Assembly (NCBI RefSeq): GCF_041261445.1
Contig: NZ_JBGCCU010000030.1
Coordinates: 62,001 to 126,000, forward strand
Direction: 5' to 3'
Length of the DNA stretch: 64,000 bases
DNA from: Catenulispora sp. EB89
Lineage (GTDB): Bacteria > Actinomycetota > Actinomycetes > Streptomycetales > Catenulisporaceae
Both the position numbers and the translations under genes were made by a program. Positions 58,527-64,000 of the stretch are shown here, piece after piece. Position 1 is the first letter of the stretch. Every line of letters starts with the position of its first letter. A model generated the notes under the pieces. It was not told the origin of the DNA. It was given only the letters and a program-made list of their open reading frames with translations, and searched no databases.

Positions 58527-59066
58527 GTGAGAGCCGACGCAGCACGCAATCTGGAAGCCGTCCTGACCACCGGAGCCCGCATGCTCGCCGAAGACCCGGG
58601 GGCGAGCATGGCGAGCATCGCCGCCGAGGCGGGGGTGGACCGTCGCACGCTCTACCGGCGCTTCGCCTCGCGCGAGGAGCTTCTGGAAGCGGTCTACGAG
58701 GCTCGGCTGGAGGCCATCGGCCAGGCCATCGAGGACGCCCGGCTGCGCGAGGCGCCGGTGGCGGTCGCGTTGCACCGCTACGTCGAGAACATCATCGAGG
58801 TCAACCGGACCTGGCCGGTCGACCTCGCGCTCATGCTCGGCACCGAGGACGTGCGCCGGCGGCGCGATGCCTACGTCGCCGAGGTCGACACCTTCTTGCA
58901 GCGCGCCACGGACGAGGGCCTGCTGCGCGCCGGGTTTCCGGACGGCTGGATCGGCGATCTGCTGCCCGCGTTGATGAAACTGGTGGTCCAGCGGCTGCCG
59001 GAGCTGAGCCGCGGTCAGGCGGCGGACGTCGTGGTCGACACGCTGCTTCGCGGCGTCGGGGTATAG
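58527..59066 (+). CDS. TetR/AcrR family regulator of the MFS and aldehyde dehydrogenase genes
   Basis: A 179-residue TetR protein if started at GTG 58527 (VRADAARNLEAV), where the family begins; longer starts run into the operator. The HTH is ~20-60: MASIAAEAGVDRRTLYRRFA followed by SREELL. The ligand domain has VNRTWPVDLALMLGTEDVRR and LMKLVVQRLPEL. It is divergent from the MFS exporter across 120 bp that contain two palindromes. The same 20-bp sequence before the aldehyde dehydrogenase indicates that it controls both. A terminator follows directly. Its ligand may be the exported drug or an aldehyde. Confidence 0.87.
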   Translation: MRADAARNLEAVLTTGARMLAEDPGASMASIAAEAGVDRRTLYRRFASREELLEAVYEARLEAIGQAIEDARLREAPVAVALHRYVENIIEVNRTWPVDLALMLGTEDVRRRRDAYVAEVDTFLQRATDEGLLRAGFPDGWIGDLLPALMKLVVQRLPELSRGQAADVVVDTLLRGVGV

Positions 59067-59073
59067 AAGACGC

Positions 59074-59104
59074 CGGGGCCCGCTCCATCCAGGAGCGGAC
59101 CCCG
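59074..59104 (+). terminator. Terminator behind the TetR gene
   Basis: CGGGGCCCGCTCC (59074-59086) pairs with GGAGCGGACCCCG (59092-59104) with one mismatch and an ATCCA loop, eight bases after the TetR stop. Confidence 0.85.
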
Positions 59105-59139
59105 ACTTGTGCTGCGTACCTCGGTTCAGACCGCAGCAG

Positions 59140-59318
59140 GCCGGCACGGCCCAGGCGCCGAAGCCGGCGAGCACCGCGCGGTGCGGGACGCGGTCCGGCA
59201 CCGACCGGTAGTCGATCGCCGAGGACACCGCGTCGATCAGTGGGTAGATGACGAGCAGGACGATCGCCGCCGCGCCGAGAGCCTTGTACGCCTGCGCGAA
59301 GTCCACGGCCCACGCCAC
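59140..59318 (-). pseudogene. Possible remnant of a small membrane protein
   Basis: On the minus strand a frame from GTG 59318 reads AWAVDFAQAYKALGAAAIVL, then LVIYPLIDAVSSAIDYRSVP, then HRAVLAGFGAWAVPACC. It begins like a small two- to four-span membrane protein (one clear span, a polar turn, a second weak span) and then loses protein-like character as it runs into the TetR terminator. No start signal is convincing. The 370 bp between the TetR terminator and the aldehyde dehydrogenase contain nothing else I recognise. Confidence is low. Confidence 0.3.
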
Positions 59319-59443
59319 CGCCAGGACCCCGCGGACTTCCTCGACCTACTTTTGCGACGCTTCTCGGGTACTCGGCGTCCGGGTCAGTGCCGCGAGGCCG
59401 GTGGCCGCACCCGAGGAGCTTCACCGCCATCCTGCGAACGGTT

Positions 59444-60889
59444 TCAGACCGTGACGGTCTTGTATTCCGTGTAGGCGCCGAGGCCGACCGCGCCGTACTC
59501 CCGGCCGACGCCGCTGGCCTTGAAGCCGCCGAAGGGGCCGTCGAATCCGATGGACGCGCCGTTGATCGTGACGGTCCCGGTGCGGACGCGGCGGGCCACG
59601 GCCAGGGCGTGCTGCTCGTCGGTGGACCAGACGCCGCCGGACAGGCCGTACTCGGAGTCGTTGGCGATGCGGACGGCGTCGTCCTCGTCGTCGTAGGGGA
59701 TGACGACCAGGACCGGGCCGAAGATCTCCTCCTGCGCGATCCGCATGGAGTTGTCGACGTCGGCGAACACGGTCGGGGTGACGTAGTTGCCGCCCTCCAG
59801 GCCCTCGGGGATCTGCGGGCCGCCGGTCACCAGGCGCGCGCCTTCCTCGATGCCGAGCCGGATGTACTCGCGGACGCGCTCCTGCTGGTCCGGCCGGATC
59901 ATCGGGCCGATGAAGGTCTCCGGGTCGTTCGGGTCCCCGACCTTCAGCGATTCCACGAGCTCCTTGAGCGCGGCGACCACCTGCTCGTAGTGGCTGCGCG
60001 GGGCCAGGATCCGGGTCTGCGCGATGCACGACTCGCCGTTGTTGAGCAGGGAGCCGAACTTCACCCCAGCGACGGCCCGCGCGATGTCGGCGTCCGGCAG
60101 GATGATCGCGGCCGACTTCCCGCCGAGCTCCAGGCTGACCCGCTTGAGCTGCTCGCCGGCGATCGCGGCGATGCGGCGGCCGGCGCGCGTCGAGCCGGTG
60201 AAGGCGATCTTGTCGACGTCCCGGTGCGAGACGAGGTGTTCGCTGGTCTCGCGGTCTGCCGGCAGGATGCTGATGACGCCGTCGGGCAGGCCGGTCTTCT
60301 CCAGCAGTTCCGCCAGAAACGCCATGCTCAGCGAGTTCTCCGGAGACACCTTCAGGATCACGGAGTTGCCGGCGAGCAGCGAGGGGATGATCTTCGAGGT
60401 GGCCGAGGAGAACGGCGAGTTCCACGGGATGACCGCGGCCACGACGCCGACCGCCTCGCGGCGTACCACGCTGCGCACCGCCGATGTCGGGTCGGAGGGA
60501 GGGAACGTCTCCTCCCAGCCGAAGTTCTGTGCCGCCGCGAGGTAGGCGTTCGCCTGCCGGCTCAGACCCGGCTGCCCGGCGCGCGTGAACCAGCCGGCCG
60601 AGCCGTTCTCCAGCGAGATCAGGCGCGCGATGGCGTCGGCGTTCTGCTCGCGCAGCGCGTTGAACCGGCGCAGAACCTCGATCCGCTCGGCCGGCGGGGT
60701 CAGGCGCCACACGCCCGCCTCGAACGACGCCCGGGCCGCAGCGACCGCGCGGTCGATGTCCGCCGGCTGGGCCTGCGCCGCTCGGCCGATCACGGACCGG
60801 TCGTGCGGCGAGGTGATGGCGAGCAGTTCCGGGTCGCTCGGCTCGACCCAGGAACCCCCGATGAAGAGCTTGTCGTGGACGGTGACCAT
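59444..60889 (-). CDS. NAD(P)-dependent aldehyde dehydrogenase
   Basis: A 481-residue aldehyde dehydrogenase. Motifs are AAVIPWNSPF (~147), the cofactor loop FTGSTRAG (~225), the general base Glu in SLELGGKSA (~247) and the catalytic Cys in NNGESCIAQ (~281); EEIFGPV follows at ~380. It is of broad class-3-like type (aldehydes to acids), closest in look to actinobacterial enzymes acting on aromatic or terpenoid aldehydes. I start at ATG 60889 after AGAGAGG; an upstream frame extension of nine codons would use the operator DNA. It carries the same 20-bp promoter box as the MFS exporter, so both answer to the TetR at 58527. Confidence 0.88.
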   Translation of the reverse strand: MVTVHDKLFIGGSWVEPSDPELLAITSPHDRSVIGRAAQAQPADIDRAVAAARASFEAGVWRLTPPAERIEVLRRFNALREQNADAIARLISLENGSAGWFTRAGQPGLSRQANAYLAAAQNFGWEETFPPSDPTSAVRSVVRREAVGVVAAVIPWNSPFSSATSKIIPSLLAGNSVILKVSPENSLSMAFLAELLEKTGLPDGVISILPADRETSEHLVSHRDVDKIAFTGSTRAGRRIAAIAGEQLKRVSLELGGKSAAIILPDADIARAVAGVKFGSLLNNGESCIAQTRILAPRSHYEQVVAALKELVESLKVGDPNDPETFIGPMIRPDQQERVREYIRLGIEEGARLVTGGPQIPEGLEGGNYVTPTVFADVDNSMRIAQEEIFGPVLVVIPYDDEDDAVRIANDSEYGLSGGVWSTDEQHALAVARRVRTGTVTINGASIGFDGPFGGFKASGVGREYGAVGLGAYTEYKTVTV

Positions 60890-60918
60890 GGCCTTGCCTC
60901 TCTCGGGCTGAATCAACT

Positions 60919-60938
60919 GTCACATCACTGTAGCACTT
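60919..60938. promoter_or_regulatory. Second copy of the TetR box, before the aldehyde dehydrogenase
   Basis: GTCACATCACTGTAGCACTT is identical to 58436-58455. In both cases the box begins 30 bp before the start codon, and both leaders contain the ribosome site AGAGAGGC. The left palindrome arm is only partly kept here. Confidence 0.75.
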
Positions 60939-60979
60939 CATGGCGAGAGAGGCGCATCGGAGCGGCGAATAATGCGAGT

Positions 60980-61006
60980 GGCCCGGCCCCGAATCGGGGC
61001 CGGGCC
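60980..61006 (-). terminator. Terminator of the secreted-protein gene
   Basis: GGCCCGGCCCC (60980-60990) and GGGGCCGGGCC (60996-61006) form a perfect 11-bp stem with a GAATC loop, about 50 bp behind the stop of the minus-strand gene ending at 61055. Confidence 0.8.
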
Positions 61007-61020
61007 GGGTCGAACGGCTA

Positions 61021-61060
61021 GCTCAGGAGCTCAGGAGCTCAGGAGCTCAAGCGCTCAGGA
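61021..61060. repeat. 8-bp tandem repeats over the stop of the secreted protein
   Basis: GCTCAGGA occurs five times with one degenerate unit (61021-61060); the last unit contains the stop codon of the gene at 61055-62959. Confidence 0.85.
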
Positions 61061-62959
61061 GGTCGCCACGTCGTCGTACTTGGTGTACGTGGGGTCGCCC
61101 GGGTAGTTGTCGTCCTTGCTGGTCAGCGTGAGCGTGTAGCTGTGCCCGGCGGTGACCGTCGCGGTGACCTGCTTCCAGCCGGAGGTCGGGTTCACGCAGG
61201 TCTTGGCCAGCACCGTCTTGGTGGTGCCGGCGGTGTTGTCCTTCAGCGTGGCCGTGGCCCAGTCGTACGTGACGGTGTCGGGGCAGGTCACGTCGTACCA
61301 GAACGCCAGCTTGCTGTTGCCCGAGCCCGCGGTGAAGGTCTGGGCGATGCTGGAGGTGTTGCTCGGGTTGGTCGAGCCGACCATCGCCGCGTAGGTGCCC
61401 GAGTGCGGGCCGGAGGTGGTCACCGAGGTGACGCCGCTGGCCGTCCAGCCGGACAGGCTGCCGGTCTCGAAGCCGCCGTTGACCACGGCGTTGCCGCCAC
61501 CGCCCCCGGAGGTGCCGACGGTCCAGGAGAAGCTGGTCGAGCCCGAGGCGGGAGTGGAGTCGCTGGCGGTGACCGTCGCCGAGCCGCTGGCCGCGGTGGT
61601 CGGGGTGCCGGAGATCAGGCCGCTGGCGGAGATCGACAGGCCGGCGGGCAGGCCGGTGGCCGAGTAGGTCAGGGTCTTGCCGGCCGAGGAGCTGGCCGAG
61701 ACCTGCAGGCTGACCGGGGTGCCGACGGTCCAGGACTGCGACGGGATCGAGGTCACGGTGATGGTGTCGGTGCCGCCGCCGCCGTGGTTGATGATCGCGT
61801 GCGACAGGTCGCATTCGTTGGTGTCGTTCGACCACGACGCCTGCTCCGGGTACGTGCCGAAGGAGCCGAAGGAGACGTTGCCCGCGCCGCCGGCGGTGCC
61901 GGGGGAGAGCCATGCGCACTCGTCGGAGTTCTCCTGGCCGTTGTACGAGGAGCCGGTGTTGTTCGTCCAACCGCCTGCCGGGTTCTGGTCGGACATCATC
62001 TCGTGCCACTCGTGGCCCATGGTGATGGTGTAGCCGTCGAGAGTCCCGGGGGAGTTGACGAAGCCCACGCCGCAGCCGGCGCCGGAGTCCATGTTGTACG
62101 GCTGGTTGGAGAAGGCGATGTCGCCGTACGGGGAGGTCACGGCGCCGCCGGTGAGGGTGGAGTCACCGTTGTAGTCGTGCCAGGCGCAGTACTGGCCCTG
62201 GTAGTTGTCCGGGTTGGTGCCGGTGGGGGACAGGATCACGTAGTAGGCGTCGCGGTTGGCCGCCGCGGTGGTGTTGCCGAAGTGCGCGGCCGCGTTGACC
62301 GCTTCCTGGCCGAGCTGGTGGCCGGACGCGGCGCTCGGGGAGGCGCCGGAGTTGTCTTCCCACACGCCGGCGAGCACGCCGCCGGACTGGTAGTTGATGT
62401 ACTGCGAGGCCGGCAGGTTGGTCGGGCAGGCGACCGCACCGGTGGCGACGCCCGCACCGTCGCACCACTGGGTCAGGTCCGCGGACCAGGTCTCGTTGTT
62501 GGTGCCGATGCCCTTGAACATCTGCTGCGCGACCGAGGCGCCGCCGTCCGGGTCGCCGGTGAACTTGGCGTTGCCGTTGGAGTCAGTGCTCTGGGTTCCC
62601 CACTGGCTGCCGTAGAAGACGAGGTAGACCTTGCTCTTGCCACCGTCCTGCACGCCGATGCCGTCGATGCCGCCGCCGTAGGACAGCGTCTCCGGGCCGG
62701 TCGCGGCCTGCGGCGAGGCGTGCTGGGTGGCCCACGCCTTCATCTTCTGGTTCTGCTGGACGGTGGGGACGGCGCCGTGCCGGTACGGATGTCCGTACTG
62801 CGGCGAGTAGGGGTTGGCCACGGCCGAGCCGTGAGCCTGCGTGGACGGCGAGGCCATGGCGGCCGCGGTCCCGGCGACGCCGAGCGCCGCGCACGCGGTG
62901 ATGGCGAACGCGATGCGCGCCGTCTTGCGGCGCACGGCGTTCTTGGAGGGTTGGGACAC
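61055..62959 (-). CDS. Large secreted protein with putative protease-like core, Ig-like and C-terminal jelly-roll domains
   Basis: A 634-residue exported protein. GTG 62959 (VSQPSKNAVRRKTARIAF) has GAGGAG eight bases before; the signal peptide ends near AAAMA. The core (~90-385) has VYLVFYGSQWG, GHQLGQEAVNAAAHFG, then TMGHEWHEMMSDQNPAGGW with its HEWHE cluster, and several Cys pairs (CAWHDYNG, GCGVGF). It resembles a family of actinobacterial secreted proteins with GHEYxE that I cannot name with certainty; a metal-dependent role is possible. Next come a putative Ig-like domain (~395-485, SIPSQSWTVGTPVSLQV, GLPAGLSIS..GLISGTP) and, after a Gly linker, a ~135-residue domain starting NGGFETGSLSGW. 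That last domain recurs in the divergent gene at 63495. Confidence 0.8.
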   Translation of the reverse strand: MSQPSKNAVRRKTARIAFAITACAALGVAGTAAAMASPSTQAHGSAVANPYSPQYGHPYRHGAVPTVQQNQKMKAWATQHASPQAATGPETLSYGGGIDGIGVQDGGKSKVYLVFYGSQWGTQSTDSNGNAKFTGDPDGGASVAQQMFKGIGTNNETWSADLTQWCDGAGVATGAVACPTNLPASQYINYQSGGVLAGVWEDNSGASPSAASGHQLGQEAVNAAAHFGNTTAAANRDAYYVILSPTGTNPDNYQGQYCAWHDYNGDSTLTGGAVTSPYGDIAFSNQPYNMDSGAGCGVGFVNSPGTLDGYTITMGHEWHEMMSDQNPAGGWTNNTGSSYNGQENSDECAWLSPGTAGGAGNVSFGSFGTYPEQASWSNDTNECDLSHAIINHGGGGTDTITVTSIPSQSWTVGTPVSLQVSASSSAGKTLTYSATGLPAGLSISASGLISGTPTTAASGSATVTASDSTPASGSTSFSWTVGTSGGGGGNAVVNGGFETGSLSGWTASGVTSVTTSGPHSGTYAAMVGSTNPSNTSSIAQTFTAGSGNSKLAFWYDVTCPDTVTYDWATATLKDNTAGTTKTVLAKTCVNPTSGWKQVTATVTAGHSYTLTLTSKDDNYPGDPTYTKYDDVATS

Positions 62960-63279
62960 TTCGGTGTCTCCTCGATCTCGGATGGTGCACTGGCGATATG
63001 GGTGGCGCAGTGGAGCCGAAATCAGGGCACACGTCATCGGCGGCGCAAGGGTGTCGCGGACCGAGGTGTGGGCCGGGTGGAAGCGGGGTGCGCTTGGTGT
63101 GTTGTGGGTGGGAAGTAACGAATTGCTTCACCACCTGACCGGGAAAGGTAAGCCCGACAGGCGGTGTCGTCAACGGGTATCGATGGTGACCGTTTCGTGG
63201 TGCCCGCAGCTGTGTTTCGTGGAGATGTCGGCATCTGGCCGGGTTCCGGCCGCCGATCGAAGCTGGATGTAGCAGAACC
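62960..63279. other. Intergenic region, no gene recognised
   Basis: These 320 bp separate two divergent secreted-protein genes. I see no protein-like frame. The minus-strand promoter for the 61055-62959 gene must lie here, but no convincing -35/-10 pair stands out. Confidence 0.5.
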
Positions 63280-63308
63280 TTGACTCTCCGCGATGACGTA
63301 TCTAGCAT
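63280..63308 (+). promoter_or_regulatory. Housekeeping-type promoter for the 63495 gene
   Basis: TTGACT (63280-63285), a 17-bp spacer and TAGCAT (63303-63308) match the actinobacterial housekeeping consensus TTGACN-17/18-TAGNNT. It would give a long (~185 nt) 5' leader before GTG 63495. Confidence 0.6.
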
Positions 63309-63494
63309 CCGCCGTGCCCGCGCCATTCGCGGGGATTCCGCTTGTGCCCGACGCGCCGCCCCGTGCCGCCAACGATGTCGAAAGGGGTGCTCAACTACGG
63401 CAATCAGTGGGGGTCCGACGCCGCCGATCACGCTCGTCCCCGCACGTCATCCCCCACCGGGCGGGAATCCGCCCGGCTCCAGCAGGGAGTCACT

Positions 63495-64000
63495 GTGCGC
63501 CATCGTCCCCCGCGCCCGCTGCGCAGCAGACTGCTCGCCGTCGTTTCGACGGTCGGGCTGATGTTCCTCGGCACCGCGGCCGTCGGCACCCCCGCCTCGG
63601 CCGCCACCTCGATCACCAACGGCGGCTTCGAGACCGGGAACCTGTCCGGCTGGACCGCCACCGGCGTCACCTCGGTCACCACCACGAACCCGCACTCCGG
63701 TACGTACGCTGCGATGCTCGGCTCGACCAGCCCGAGCAACACCTCCTCGATCGTGCAGTCGTTCACCGCGCCGGCGACGAGTCCGTCGCTGTCGTTCTGG
63801 TACGACGTGACGTGCCCGGACACCGTCACCTACGACTGGGCCACCGCGACGCTGAAGGACACCACGTCCAACACCACGACCACGGTGCTGCCGAAGACCT
63901 GCGTGAACCCGACCTCCGGGTGGAAGCAGGTCACGAAGACGCTGACCGCGAACCACAACTACACGCTCGCGCTGACCAGCAAGGACGACAACTACCCGGG
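63495..64000 (+). CDS. Secreted protein with N-terminal NGGFETG jelly-roll domain (partial at window end)
   Basis: 168 codons are visible; the gene continues beyond the window. GTG 63495 follows GGGAG and opens a Sec signal (VRHRPPRPLRSRLLAVVSTV ... TPASAA). The mature protein starts at once with SITNGGFETGNLSGWTATGV, SVTTTNPHSGTYAAMLGSTS and later SFWYDVTCPDTVTYDWATAT, the same domain that closes the divergent protein (61055-62959), matching at most positions. The fold is probably a beta-sandwich used to bind carbohydrate or wall material. The two divergent genes must have exchanged this module. Catalytic domains, if any, lie outside the window. Confidence 0.85.
   Translation, partial: MRHRPPRPLRSRLLAVVSTVGLMFLGTAAVGTPASAATSITNGGFETGNLSGWTATGVTSVTTTNPHSGTYAAMLGSTSPSNTSSIVQSFTAPATSPSLSFWYDVTCPDTVTYDWATATLKDTTSNTTTTVLPKTCVNPTSGWKQVTKTLTANHNYTLALTSKDDNYP

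Overview
This window is a high-GC (roughly 70%) actinobacterial chromosome segment. Signs of this are dense G/C-ending codons, GTG starts, WXG100 proteins, PucR/TetR/MmyB-type regulators, SigE-family ECF sigma, a eukaryote-like Ser/Thr kinase with an extracytoplasmic domain and an RHS protein with a type VII-type N-terminus. The gene content fits a soil actinomycete of the Catenulispora/Streptomyces kind; the genus cannot be fixed from the sequence alone. No phage, CRISPR array or rRNA operon is present.

Layout. 0-5.9 kb: end of an SDR gene, a lipoprotein, a GabD2-type aldehyde dehydrogenase, a WXG100 pair, a chorismate mutase preceded by a Phe/Tyr leader peptide with an attenuator-like hairpin, a small hypothetical protein, a hotdog thioesterase and tRNA-Arg(CCG). 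6.0-7.27 kb: decayed DNA directly behind the tRNA, with caspase-like and other remnants. 7.27-11.5 kb: DUF427 and VOC genes divergent from SDR-SDR-alpha/beta hydrolase-TetR, with AGAC/GTCT operator-like sites at both promoters and at the TetR gene. 11.5-16.7 kb: hydrolase-HTH pair, then MarR divergent from two amidohydrolases. 16.7-21.2 kb: second SDR/VOC module under a MerR regulator, flanked by pseudogenes (aldolase, amidohydrolase/SnoaL chimera, IS5 transposase, GntR/UTRA) and a secreted BP74-like protein with a Zur-like box.

21.3-35 kb is one long co-directional run: peptide-binding lipoprotein, permease, permease-ATPase fusion, ATPase, S9 peptidase, S12-type serine hydrolase, GNAT, NAAAR/OSBS-type racemase, class A beta-lactamase-like hydrolase and PucR regulator. 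Five of the junctions overlap by 1-4 nt. I read it as an uptake and degradation system for peptides containing D-residues, with D-to-L conversion by GNAT and racemase. 35-41.4 kb: MMPL exporter, broken ABC ATPase, Ser/Thr kinase, broken sigma factor, HTH regulator. 41.5-49.3 kb: MBL hydrolase, carboxylesterase, DUF899 protein, agmatinase-family ureohydrolase divergent from an APC permease with TetR, DUF2332 protein.

49.4-56.6 kb (minus strand) holds a SigE-type sigma with a membrane partner, then a 1,555-residue RHS polymorphic toxin with a WXG-like N-terminus and a C-terminal deaminase-type domain, followed by its probable immunity gene. 56.7-60.9 kb: an MFS exporter and an aldehyde dehydrogenase carry the same 20-bp promoter box at the same distance from their starts, with a TetR gene between them. 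61-64 kb: two divergent secreted proteins share a near-identical C-terminal domain. Throughout, short tandem repeats (mostly 12, 15 or 18 bp) sit on gene starts and stops, and at least eight genes are visibly broken, so the segment is being reshaped by slippage and deletion.
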